A stretch of DNA of 64,000 nucleotides from Vagococcus acidifermentans. Its GTDB lineage: Bacteria > Bacillota > Bacilli > Lactobacillales > Vagococcaceae. The first letter of the stretch is position 1; every line of letters begins with the position of its first letter. Both the position numbers and the translations under genes were made by a program. Where the stretch lies: positions 372,001 to 436,000 of the forward strand of contig NZ_NGKC01000001.1 of assembly GCF_003987655.1 (NCBI RefSeq), read 5' to 3'. A model generated the notes under the pieces. The model was not told where the DNA came from, did not search any database, and saw only the letters and a program-made list of their open reading frames with translations. Of this stretch, positions 17,423-28,557 are shown piece after piece.

Positions 17423-17434
17423 TGGTTACTACCA
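17423..17434. promoter_or_regulatory. Probable GntR-type operator at the PTS promoter
   Basis: TGGT-TACT-ACCA is a palindrome 5 nt downstream of the -10, overlapping the expected transcription start. Its TGGTnnnnACCA form resembles sites bound by the HutC branch of GntR regulators (NagR/DasR type). The gntR gene at the end of this cluster encodes such a protein. Confidence 0.5.
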
Positions 17435-17459
17435 GACGGGTAAAAAGGGGGATATTTGA

Positions 17460-17891
17460 ATGGTCGGATGTATCGTGACAGGTCACAATGACTTTCCGAT
17501 AGGAATGAAGAAAGCACTGGAAATGATTGCCGGAGAGCAGCAAGATGTCGTTGCCGTGCCGTTTCATGAGACGGATTCTTTGGAAGATTACGAGCGGAAC
17601 GTGAAAGAAGCAGCTGCGTCTTTGTATAAGAGTAATGGAAGCGTTGTCTTGTTTGCGGATTTATTGGGAGGCACACCGTTTAATATTGCAATGATGCTTA
17701 AGAACGAGCGGCCGTGGCTGGAAGTTGTCACTGGCACCAATCTGCCGATGCTGCTGGAATTTGTTGGTCAAAAACTTCAAGGGAAAACAGCCAGCGAATG
17801 TGCGGGTGTGCTGATTGAAACCGGACAAGCCGGCATCACACTCGGTGAAATCACCGTTCGCGAAGAGCAGGGTGATGACGATGGCATCTAG
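17460..17891 (+). CDS. PTS mannose-family EIIA component
   Basis: A 143-residue cytoplasmic phosphocarrier that accepts phosphate from HPr. The phosphorylated histidine is H9 in the opening IVTGHNDFPIGM; VLFADLLGGTPFN is the conserved loop that packs next to it. GGGGG at 17448-17452 serves as ribosome site. Its end overlaps the YajC-like gene by 11 nt. The mannose family (IIA/IIB/IIC/IID) handles mannose, N-acetylgalactosamine, sorbose, fructose and glycosaminoglycan disaccharides among others. Confidence 0.92.
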   Translation: MVGCIVTGHNDFPIGMKKALEMIAGEQQDVVAVPFHETDSLEDYERNVKEAAASLYKSNGSVVLFADLLGGTPFNIAMMLKNERPWLEVVTGTNLPMLLEFVGQKLQGKTASECAGVLIETGQAGITLGEITVREEQGDDDGI

Positions 17892-18189
17892 TATTTGGCT
17901 AAATGTCCTGGTGACATCACTGGTCATCGTCGTCATGGTAGTAGTTGTGGCGGGCATTTACTATATCAAGAACCACAAACTCGTAGCCGCCAAAAAGGCG
18001 CATTTTAAGCAAATCCACCAAAAACTGTCGCCGGGAAGCAACGTCATGTTTGCAAATGGGCTATACGGCACAGTGGTGAAGCTGAAAGGCGATATTGCTG
18101 ATATCCGCGTGAAATCAGGAACGATTATTGAAGTCTCGCGTTATGCAATTTCAGAAATCATAGATGAAAGGAAGAACACACATGCCTAA
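17881..18189 (+). CDS. YajC-like single-span membrane protein in a PTS operon
   Basis: A 102-residue protein with one N-terminal membrane helix (about residues 8-27) and a small basic cytoplasmic domain (KLSPGSNVMFANGLYGTVVK, IRVKSGTIIEVSR), the YajC fold known as an accessory of the SecDF translocon. A yajC homologue inside a mannose-family PTS operon is a feature I know from streptococcal glycosaminoglycan-disaccharide loci, where it is not the housekeeping copy. ATG 17881 is taken because AGGGTG ends next to ATG 17875. It overlaps both neighbours (11 nt with IIA, 8 nt with IIB), so it is tightly coupled to the transporter. Confidence 0.85.
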   Translation: MASSIWLNVLVTSLVIVVMVVVVAGIYYIKNHKLVAAKKAHFKQIHQKLSPGSNVMFANGLYGTVVKLKGDIADIRVKSGTIIEVSRYAISEIIDERKNTHA

Positions 18190-18658
18190 TATTTTATTGA
18201 CTAGAATTGACAACCGTTTGATACACGGACAAGTAGCAACGCAGTGGAGCGGAACGCTGGGGGCAAATTTGATTCTTGTGGCAAATGACAAGGTTTCAGA
18301 AGATAAGGTGAGACAAGGACTAATGGACATGGCTGCACCTGCGGGAGTGGCGACACGCTATTTCTCGCTGCAAAAAACAATTGATATCATCCATAAAGCG
18401 GCTGACAGACAAAAGATTTTTATCATTGTTGAAACACCGGAAGATGTTCTGGCGCTGGTTGAAGGAGGCGTTCCGATTACCAAGGTGAACATCGGAAACA
18501 TGCATATGGCCGAAGGAAAACGGCAAGTTGCAACAACCGTGGCAGTGGATGATCGTGATATCGAAGCATTTAAAAAATTACAGGAAAAAGGAGTGGATTT
18601 GCAAATACAAAGAGTACCATCAACATCGGTTGAAGATATCTCCAAACTATTTAAATAG
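18182..18658 (+). CDS. PTS mannose/fructose/sorbose-family EIIB component
   Basis: A 158-residue cytoplasmic phosphocarrier that passes phosphate from IIA to the incoming sugar. The family motif TRIDNRLIHGQVATQW contains phosphorylated H15. The C-terminal part (NIGNMHMAEGKRQVATTVAV) is typical of the sorbose/GalNAc IIB branch. ATG 18182 follows GAAAGGAAG and overlaps the YajC-like gene by 8 nt. Confidence 0.93.
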   Translation: MPNILLTRIDNRLIHGQVATQWSGTLGANLILVANDKVSEDKVRQGLMDMAAPAGVATRYFSLQKTIDIIHKAADRQKIFIIVETPEDVLALVEGGVPITKVNIGNMHMAEGKRQVATTVAVDDRDIEAFKKLQEKGVDLQIQRVPSTSVEDISKLFK

Positions 18659-18670
18659 GAGGAATGAAAA

Positions 18671-19480
18671 ATGGACTATTCAGTTATACAGGTATTATTA
18701 GTATTTATCGTGACATTTATAGTAGCGATCGATCAATTCAGCTTTCTCGAATCGTTGTATCAGCCGATTGTCACAGGGTTTGTGATTGGTATTATTTTAG
18801 GGGATCTTCAGACAGGACTGGTTGTTGGCGGTACGTATCAGCTGATGACCATCGGCAATATGCCGATCGGCGGCGCCCAGCCTCCGAATGCTGTTATCGG
18901 GGGCATCATGGCAGCTATTTTGGCGATCACTTTGAAACTTGAGCCGACCGCAGCTGCTGCAACAGCGATTCCGTTTGCGCTGCTCGGTCAGTATGGTGTC
19001 ACATTGCTTTTCTCTCTGATGTCGCCGGTAATGACTGTTGCGGACAACTATGCCCATGAAGCCAATACAAAAGGTATTGAACGCATCAACTACCTTTCCA
19101 TGGCTGCACTCGGCACAATATTTGGTGTTATCGTGACCCTGTTCTTCATCGGCGGTGCGGCTTTCGGGAATCAAGTTGTTTCAGCTATCCCGTCTTGGCT
19201 GATGAGCGGCCTGGGTGCTGCTGGTGCCATGATGAAATATGTCGGTTTTGCGATTTTGATGAAAGTGATGCTGTCAAGAGATCTATGGGGTTTCCTGTTT
19301 GCCGGCTTTTCCATTGCAGTGATTGCGATGGCATCACCAAGCTTAAGCAGTCCGGCACTTCTCATTTGTGCGTTTATTGGCTTTGCACTGGCATTTTGGG
19401 ATTTTCAAATTCAAACCAAATTCAAGACCGCTCATGTTCAGCAAGGTGATTCGATAGGAGGAGAAGAAGATGGCATATAG
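18671..19480 (+). CDS. PTS mannose-family EIIC permease
   Basis: A 269-residue integral membrane component forming, with IID, the sugar pore. The family sequence FVIGIILGDLQTGLVVGGTY followed by MTIGNMPIGGAQPPNAVIGG is evident near residues 35-80. It starts 7 nt after AGGAGG. Overlaps the IID start by 11 nt. Confidence 0.93.
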   Translation: MDYSVIQVLLVFIVTFIVAIDQFSFLESLYQPIVTGFVIGIILGDLQTGLVVGGTYQLMTIGNMPIGGAQPPNAVIGGIMAAILAITLKLEPTAAAATAIPFALLGQYGVTLLFSLMSPVMTVADNYAHEANTKGIERINYLSMAALGTIFGVIVTLFFIGGAAFGNQVVSAIPSWLMSGLGAAGAMMKYVGFAILMKVMLSRDLWGFLFAGFSIAVIAMASPSLSSPALLICAFIGFALAFWDFQIQTKFKTAHVQQGDSIGGEEDGI

Positions 19481-20504
19481 TATTCCTGAGCACTATCATG
19501 ATTTACAGCCGGCAGAACAGCTGGATGACAAAACACTAAATAAAATGGTGTGGCGGTCATTGTTTTTGCAGGCGTCTTTCAACTACGAGCGGATGCAGTC
19601 AGCCGGCTGGCTATATGGTATTTTGCCCGGTCTTAAAAAGATTCACAAGGACAAGGACGACTTGGCGGCATCGATGAGCCACAACATGGAATTTTTCAAC
19701 ACACACCCGTTTCTGGTGACATTCGTCATGGGGATTGTTCTTTCGTTGGAACAAAACAAAGCTGACATTGCGACGATTCGTGCGGTCAGAGTAGCGGCAA
19801 TGGGACCGCTCGGCGGTATCGGCGATGCGCTGTTCTGGTTTACGCTTGTGCCGATTACAGCCGGGATTACTGCCAACATGGCAATCAGCGGCAGTGTGGC
19901 AGCACCGTTTATCTTCCTGTTAGTGTTCAACGTTGCGCAATTTGCGATTCGTTTCTTCCTGATGCGCTGGTCGTATAAACTCGGTACCAATGCCATCAGT
20001 CTTTTGACAGAAAATGCGAAGGAATTTACTAGAGCAGCCAGCATTCTCGGGGTGTTTGTAGTTGGTGCTTTAGTGGCCACAACCAATGCCGGCGGCGGGA
20101 CACGTCTGAACATCAATATTCCGAATGGGACAACGAATGAAGCACGTCAAATCACAACGATCGTTCCATCTGAGGACGCTGTTTCAAAATACGATGAATT
20201 TTTGTATAAAAAAGATTTGGACGGCCAATTGACTGACGAACTGCAGGAAGGGGCAAGTGTTTCTGAACTGGCCAGCGGCGAATATGAAGTAGTATTCAAT
20301 CAAAATGAAGAAAAAGATGTGTTTATTAATATTCAGGAGATTTTAGACGGCATCATGCCGCAGCTCTTACCGATGATCATCACCCTGGTCTTGTTCTTCT
20401 TCATGTCCAAATACAGCTGGACACCGCTTAAGTGTATCGGCTTTATCATGATAATCGGCATATTAGGTTCAGGTTTGGGCTTCTGGCCGTCTATTTGGCC
20501 GTAG
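19470..20504 (+). CDS. PTS mannose-family EIID permease with a large insertion
   Basis: A 344-residue IID component. The start LNKMVWRSLFLQASFNYERM and the segment AAMGPLGGIGDALFWFTLVPI are diagnostic. It is longer than the ~270-300 residues common for IID: residues about 208-285 form a polar insertion (from GGTRLNINIPNG to KDVFINIQEIL) between the membrane parts, probably an exposed domain. The last helices follow. ATG 19470 follows GGAGGAG. Last gene of the PTS operon; no sugar-processing enzyme is included. Confidence 0.92.
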   Translation: MAYSIPEHYHDLQPAEQLDDKTLNKMVWRSLFLQASFNYERMQSAGWLYGILPGLKKIHKDKDDLAASMSHNMEFFNTHPFLVTFVMGIVLSLEQNKADIATIRAVRVAAMGPLGGIGDALFWFTLVPITAGITANMAISGSVAAPFIFLLVFNVAQFAIRFFLMRWSYKLGTNAISLLTENAKEFTRAASILGVFVVGALVATTNAGGGTRLNINIPNGTTNEARQITTIVPSEDAVSKYDEFLYKKDLDGQLTDELQEGASVSELASGEYEVVFNQNEEKDVFINIQEILDGIMPQLLPMIITLVLFFFMSKYSWTPLKCIGFIMIIGILGSGLGFWPSIWP

Positions 20505-20538
20505 ACATCATTGTGACAGCTGTTGGCAAAGGTTTTCA

Positions 20539-20579
20539 TTGACTTAATCGTTAATTTTGCATATTATCCTAATAGGATA
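20539..20579 (+). promoter_or_regulatory. gntR promoter with an overlapping palindromic site
   Basis: TTGACT (20539-20544) and TATTAT (20562-20567) with a 17-bp spacer. The 15-nt near-palindrome TATCCTAATAGGATA (20565-20579) overlaps the -10 end and the expected start point, a good position for autorepression. It differs from the TGGTTACTACCA box at the PTS promoter. Confidence 0.65.
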
Positions 20580-20602
20580 GTATTTTAACGAAGGTGATAG
20601 TA

Positions 20603-21328
20603 ATGGACAGCAAACAAACAAGTTCTCTCTACAGTCAGCTGGTCGATGTCTTAAAGGAAAAGATTGAAACAGTGTTAAAGCCGCATGATGTGCTGCCTTC
20701 TGAAAGAGAGCTTTCAAAGATTTACGGTGTCAGCCGCACGACTGTCCGGCTGGCATTGCAGGAGCTGGAAAATCTCGGCTACATTTACAAAAAGCACGGC
20801 AAAGGAAATTTTGTTTCCAGTGTCTCGGACAGTATTTTGAATTTATCCGGGACATATAGTTTTACCGAGCAGATGAAGTCGCTCGGCAAAGTACCAAAGA
20901 CACGAATTCTTGATATGTCAGTAATCAAGGCCAATAAAGTATTTAGTGAAAATCTGGATATTCCAATAGGCGAAAAAATACTGAAAATCAAACGGCTGCG
21001 GCTGGCTGATGGTGAGCCGATGATGCTGGAGCGGACTTATCTGCCCTTTGCAAAGTTTGCTGATTTGACGCAGGAAATGCTGGAAGACAGGCCATTGTAT
21101 GATATTTTTCTGGATACTTATGGGGAAATCATCAAGTACGCTGAAGAGGAGTTTTATGCCACACTGGTCCGCGAAGAGGATGCGGCACATTTGGGGGTGC
21201 CTGCCGAATCCGCCTCGCTGGGACTGATTCGCAAAACCTATAACATGGACAATCAAATCATTGAGTACACGTTGAGTATTGCTAGAGCCGACCAGTTCCG
21301 CTATAAAATTCTACATAAACGGTTTTGA
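20603..21328 (+). CDS. GntR-family (HutC/UTRA) transcriptional regulator
   Basis: A 241-residue regulator. The N-terminal winged helix (PSERELSKIYGVSRTTVRLA) is followed by a UTRA effector domain (about 95-235, including GEKILKIKRLRLADGEPMML and ending IARADQFRYKIL). UTRA domains usually bind phosphosugars such as glucosamine-6-phosphate. ATG 20603 follows AAGGTG. It is transcribed from its own promoter after the mannose-family PTS operon and is the obvious candidate to sense that system's product. Confidence 0.9.
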   Translation: MDSKQTSSLYSQLVDVLKEKIETVLKPHDVLPSERELSKIYGVSRTTVRLALQELENLGYIYKKHGKGNFVSSVSDSILNLSGTYSFTEQMKSLGKVPKTRILDMSVIKANKVFSENLDIPIGEKILKIKRLRLADGEPMMLERTYLPFAKFADLTQEMLEDRPLYDIFLDTYGEIIKYAEEEFYATLVREEDAAHLGVPAESASLGLIRKTYNMDNQIIEYTLSIARADQFRYKILHKRF

Positions 21329-21336
21329 GCGTTATG

Positions 21337-21376
21337 AAAGAGTGCGAAGAAATTTTTCTTCGTACTCTTTTTCATT
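21337..21376 (+). terminator. Terminator after gntR
   Basis: A 15-bp stem with one G-U pair (from 21337) and a TTTTTCATT tail. Confidence 0.85.
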
Positions 21377-21448
21377 CTGCTTTCTTTTCCGCTTTCTTTG
21401 AAGTAAACTATCAATAACAAAGAGGACATCATATAGGAGGCGGACAGC

Positions 21449-22942
21449 ATGCGCGAACTGCTAGGCGAAAAAGACCGGCGCCGGTTGGAGCTGGTTGAAA
21501 AAATCTATTTAAATCCGGGCATTACGATTGATGAGTTGTCGGAAACACTGTTTTTAACGGCAATTCAGCTGCAGACCGATCTCGGTTTTTTGCAGCATCC
21601 GCTGGCCCCTATCGAAATTGAAGTCAACCGCAGCAGGCAGTGTTTCTTAAAAATTCCTGCGACGCTGTCGATTAAACACGTGTATCGTGTGTTTCTTGAA
21701 AACAGTTTGGTTTTCCGGCTGCTTGAAGCGATTTTCTTTCATGAGTATGAGAATTACGATAAGTTGGCGACGGAGCTGTTTGTGTCGCAAGCCACGTTAA
21801 AACGTGCAATTGCTTTCGCGAACCGCTGTTTTGACCCCCATGACATTCGTATCAAAAGCAGACCTGTCCGCTTGGAGGGGGATGAAATCAATATCCGCGC
21901 TTTTTTTAATTTTTATTTTCAGGAACGGTATCCGGATGATGACTATCCGTTTGCCGAAATTGAAAAAAATCTGGTCTCTGAGCTGGCTGATTTGTTTATT
22001 AGGCGGCTGCCGGAACATAAACAAAATTACGCCAGCCGCAACCGGCTGAATTTGTATTTGCTGGTTTCATTGATTAGGGAAAAACAGCACCATGTCCCGC
22101 TGCAGGTGAATTATTTGACGGAAATACAGAAACATAGACTGGCGGATGAACTGGCGTCCTTTGTCGGCAAACAGAAATTTGAACATTATTTCAAATTAAA
22201 GCTGACACCGGAATTATATTTGCGTCTGTTCAGACAGTATTTGAACAGCGGCTATGCTTTTTCAGCCAGCGACTACTCGGAACGGATTTCCGAAAATCCG
22301 CAAAACCGGCAGTTATACGACGGCGTCTACCGTGTTGTCTCGGAGCTGAGCCGCCAGCTGGACATCCCCGTGCTGGAAATGAACGAACTGGTATTGAAAA
22401 TATACAATGTACTTTCGACGACCGCCAAGCTGACGATTACGCCGTATATCCTTTTCCCGAATCGCAAATCGTTTTTATTGCTGAGCCGCCATTTGCAGGA
22501 AGCAGTCCAGCAGCAAACGCGGCAATTGTTCAACCACTATTTGCCGGCAGTCGCCGAGCGCAACCAGGCTTATTTCTATGAATTTTTTTATTTGCTAGTT
22601 ACCCACTGGCCTGATTTTTATCATTATCTGATTCAGCTGACGCCGCCTTGCCGTGTGGGGCTGTTTTTCAACAGCGACGTTGAGCACATGACTTATATGA
22701 AAGCACACTTGCAGTTTTTATTCGGTGAAAAAATCACGGTGGAAATTTTGAATTTGCAGACGGTTGAAGAGTTGACAAACGTTAGTGCAGCATTCGATTT
22801 GATTGTCATCAATTTCGTGCTGCCGGCAAGAGTGCCGCTTGCGACCCGTTATATCAGTGTGATTGACGTGTTGAGTCAAGACGATGTCAGCAAAATCGGG
22901 CGGGTCGTGAATGAGCAATATTATCATAATATGCGCTTGTAA
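21449..22942 (+). CDS. Mga-type helix-turn-helix regulator
   Basis: A 497-residue protein with the Mga/AtxA plan: two N-terminal helix-turn-helix segments (about 25-60, PGITIDELSETLFLTAIQLQ; and about 100-125, YDKLATELFVSQATLKRAI), a helical PRD-like middle, and a C-terminal EIIB-like domain (from PCRVGLFFNSDVEHMTYMKA). Such regulators are usually activators whose PRDs are phosphorylated by PTS proteins. It is flanked by terminators and lies just upstream of a beta-glucoside PTS operon on the same strand, which it may control. ATG 21449 follows AGGAGG with 7-nt spacing. Confidence 0.8.
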   Translation: MRELLGEKDRRRLELVEKIYLNPGITIDELSETLFLTAIQLQTDLGFLQHPLAPIEIEVNRSRQCFLKIPATLSIKHVYRVFLENSLVFRLLEAIFFHEYENYDKLATELFVSQATLKRAIAFANRCFDPHDIRIKSRPVRLEGDEINIRAFFNFYFQERYPDDDYPFAEIEKNLVSELADLFIRRLPEHKQNYASRNRLNLYLLVSLIREKQHHVPLQVNYLTEIQKHRLADELASFVGKQKFEHYFKLKLTPELYLRLFRQYLNSGYAFSASDYSERISENPQNRQLYDGVYRVVSELSRQLDIPVLEMNELVLKIYNVLSTTAKLTITPYILFPNRKSFLLLSRHLQEAVQQQTRQLFNHYLPAVAERNQAYFYEFFYLLVTHWPDFYHYLIQLTPPCRVGLFFNSDVEHMTYMKAHLQFLFGEKITVEILNLQTVEELTNVSAAFDLIVINFVLPARVPLATRYISVIDVLSQDDVSKIGRVVNEQYYHNMRL

Positions 22943-22946
22943 AATT

Positions 22947-22978
22947 GCCAGCGGCGGCAACGCCCCGCTGGCTTTTGT
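22947..22978 (+). terminator. Terminator after the Mga-type gene
   Basis: Eight-bp GC-rich stem (22947-22954 with 22965-22972) and a TTTTGTT tail, 5 nt after the stop codon. Confidence 0.8.
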
Positions 22979-23090
22979 TAAGCTTCAAAGTTTCCGGGGG
23001 GATGAATAAGAAGCTATTTAATCGGACACCCGCAGAAATGAATACGCGGATGTTGTTCAATTAATGTTATTAAAATATACTTCATGAGTT

Positions 23091-23107
23091 TGTCTATGCC
23101 TGTCTAT
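23091..23107. repeat. Tandem TGTCTAT repeat upstream of the beta-glucoside operon
   Basis: TGTCTAT occurs at 23091-23097 and again at 23101-23107, exactly one helical turn apart. It lies ~60 nt upstream of a possible -10 (TATGCT, 23167-23172) that has no good -35. A same-face direct repeat upstream of a weak promoter suits an activator, perhaps the Mga-type protein; this is inference. Confidence 0.4.
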
Positions 23108-23188
23108 CAGCTCAAAAAATATCATTTGTTCCTTAAAAATGAGCCGAACAGTTGTTGTATTTCTGTTATGCTTGAACCGTAATATTGA

Positions 23189-26549
<3,361 letters not shown>

Positions 26550-26560
26550 ACCAACAACGC

Positions 26561-26598
26561 AAAGAGACGCTTTATCCGCGGATAAAGCGTCTCTTTTA
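26561..26598. terminator. Terminator between bglA and the convergent OYE gene
   Basis: A perfect 36-nt palindrome (18-bp arms 26561-26578 and 26579-26596) with a TTTT tail for the plus strand; the minus-strand tail is weaker. Confidence 0.88.
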
Positions 26599-26614
26599 GT
26601 TGCAGCAATGACAT

Positions 26615-27766
26615 TCAGTCGGTCAGCAAGCCTTCCACTTGAGGGAGCGCAACACCTTGTTTGTATACAGCGATTAATCCGGAAGGCAGCCGCAAATCAG
26701 CGAGCCGTCCGGCAACATTCATGTTGATTTGCTGTTCTTTTCCGGCGGCAATTTTTGCTTTGAAATCCGGATCGGATAAAGCGGCAACCCCCATGGCGAC
26801 GATATCCCCGTAGTTCAGCGCATCCAGCGCTTCTTCAGCCGAACGAATCGTGCCTGAGATGACCAGCGGCAGCCTGTTGTTGAGGAGCGTGCGGATAATG
26901 GTGTTTATTGCCCCTTGCTGCGCGCTTATCCGGGGGAAAGCTTTATAGGCGTTAGAGCTGAAGTTGCCGCTGCCGGCGGATGACACGTCAAGAAAATCCA
27001 AATTCATGTTTGCCAGCCAGTCAATCAGCAGCAAAGCCTCGTCCAGCGTATACCCGACTGTTTCACCGTGAATTTCTTCAGGCGAGATGCGGTATCCGAT
27101 GATTGCCTGCGGGTTTTCCGCCCGGGCAGCTTTGATCACGGCTTTGGTGACTTCTTTGGCAAAATTCATGCGTTTGGCAAGAGTTCCGCCCCAGTCGTCT
27201 TCCCGTTTATTCGAGTAAGCTGAGAAAAACTGTTGTATCAAGTAGTGGTTTGCCCCGTGTATTTCCACGCCGTCAAAACCGGCCTGCATCAGCCGTCTGG
27301 CAGCAAGCCCGAATGCTTCGATAATACCCCAAATCTCGTCGTCGTTCAGTTCTGTGACCTGATAAGGAAGAAAAGGGAAGCGGATGCTGCTGGGGGCATA
27401 CGCCTTGCCGGTCTGTTTGTAGCCGTGGGCGGCTTCCCGGCCGGGATGCTGAATTTGCGCTACTGCTTTGCCGCCGTGCGCTTTCATGACAGCCGCCAGC
27501 TCAGCAAACGCCGGAATAGCAGCATCGGAGGCGATAGAGAGTTGCTGCGGGTGTCCTTTGATATGTTCTGAAATCGTGATTGCCCCGGTCAATAACAGAT
27601 CGCCAAACTGATTTCGTCGGCGGAAATAATCTAAGTCTTCTTGCGAAGGTGTCCCGTCCTCATTAGCGGCAAAAACGACCATAGGACACATAGCAAATCG
27701 ATTCTTCAACTGAGGGCCATGCTTGAACGCAAGTGGCTCAAATAAACGATGATAGCTGTCGTTCAT
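26615..27766 (-). CDS. NADH:flavin oxidoreductase, old yellow enzyme family
   Basis: A 383-residue FMN-dependent TIM-barrel oxidoreductase that reduces activated double bonds or related compounds. Conserved parts are LKNRFAMCPM near residue 22, QIQHPGREA, the substrate-binding GFDGVEIHGANHYLIQQF, and SAYSNKREDDWGG. The length fits the short single-domain form, without the iron-sulphur/NADH extension of 2,4-dienoyl-CoA reductase. ATG 27766 follows GAGG; an earlier ATG (27787) has no ribosome site. Its physiological substrate cannot be inferred. It is divergent from an OsmC gene, which hints at a shared stress role. Confidence 0.9.
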   Translation of the reverse strand: MNDSYHRLFEPLAFKHGPQLKNRFAMCPMVVFAANEDGTPSQEDLDYFRRRNQFGDLLLTGAITISEHIKGHPQQLSIASDAAIPAFAELAAVMKAHGGKAVAQIQHPGREAAHGYKQTGKAYAPSSIRFPFLPYQVTELNDDEIWGIIEAFGLAARRLMQAGFDGVEIHGANHYLIQQFFSAYSNKREDDWGGTLAKRMNFAKEVTKAVIKAARAENPQAIIGYRISPEEIHGETVGYTLDEALLLIDWLANMNLDFLDVSSAGSGNFSSNAYKAFPRISAQQGAINTIIRTLLNNRLPLVISGTIRSAEEALDALNYGDIVAMGVAALSDPDFKAKIAAGKEQQINMNVAGRLADLRLPSGLIAVYKQGVALPQVEGLLTD

Positions 27767-27886
27767 TGTTAAAACCTCGCTTTCCATGCTGTTATAAGCT
27801 CATTATACCTTTTATAGAAAGCGATTTCAAAATGTAGAACTCTCAGACATAAACGAAAAATTTGTAAATCATAGCGGGATAAGCTG

Positions 27887-27915
27887 TTGAAAACCAGATT
27901 AATCAATAGTAAAGT
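27887..27915 (+). promoter_or_regulatory. Promoter of the osmC-like gene
   Basis: TTGAAA (27887-27892) and TAAAGT (27910-27915) with a 17-bp spacer, 43 nt before the start codon. Confidence 0.5.
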
Positions 27916-27958
27916 AAAGATACGAGCAGCAACCAATAAAACGGGAGGGAGAATGGAG

Positions 27959-28396
27959 ATGGCAAAGCAGGTATTAAGCGCACACGTTGAATCGCTTGGG
28001 GGCTTGAAGTTATCTTGCCGTGCGCGTGAATTCGAATTTTTGATTGACGAACCAGTCAGTAAGGGCGGGACGAACGAGGCGATGAATCCGCTGGAGGCAC
28101 TGCTCTGCTCGCTTGGCGCGTGTAAAATGATGGTCGGCCGATTTTTTTATCAAACGAAACAAATAAAATTGAAACGCATGGCTGTCAGTGTCCACGGGGA
28201 AATCGATTCTGACCGCCTGAGCGGCAAACCGGGAATCAAAGTCGGGTTTTCGCATATCCGTACAGTCTATCAGGTCGAGGCGGATAATACGGAAGAAGAA
28301 ATCCGTGCGTTTATCGATTTTATTGAACATCATTGCCCAGTTAAGGACACGCTTGTCAACTGCCCAAGCTTTGAGACGGAAGTGCAGATTGATTAA
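27959..28396 (+). CDS. OsmC-family protein
   Basis: A 145-residue protein of the OsmC/Ohr family, small dimeric thiol enzymes many of which reduce organic hydroperoxides. The two family cysteines are visible in ALLCSLGACKMM and in EHHCPVKDTL. NPLEALLCSLGAC is the typical central helix. ATG 27959 is preferred to ATG 27953 because GGAGGG at 27944-27949 is then 9 nt away. Single-gene unit. Peroxidase activity is plausible, but other OsmC clades exist. Confidence 0.85.
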   Translation: MAKQVLSAHVESLGGLKLSCRAREFEFLIDEPVSKGGTNEAMNPLEALLCSLGACKMMVGRFFYQTKQIKLKRMAVSVHGEIDSDRLSGKPGIKVGFSHIRTVYQVEADNTEEEIRAFIDFIEHHCPVKDTLVNCPSFETEVQID

Positions 28397-28486
28397 TGAG
28401 CAGATAAGGCAGCACTTTTGAATGTGCCGGTGCAGATGATTCGAAAAGGGTCTCTGGAATGGAAGACCGCGGCTTTAAAAGATTTG

Positions 28487-28532
28487 AAAAACACATGACT
28501 GTCAGTTTTGAGGTGTGACAGTCATGTGTTTT
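28487..28532. terminator. Bidirectional terminator between osmC-like and PLP-enzyme genes
   Basis: Perfect 17-bp stem (28487-28503 with 28516-28532); A-rich on the left and T-rich on the right, so it works both ways. The 90 nt between the osmC stop and this hairpin hold nothing I can identify. Confidence 0.9.
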
Positions 28533-28557
28533 AGTTTGCGTATCGGTCGGGAGCCAG

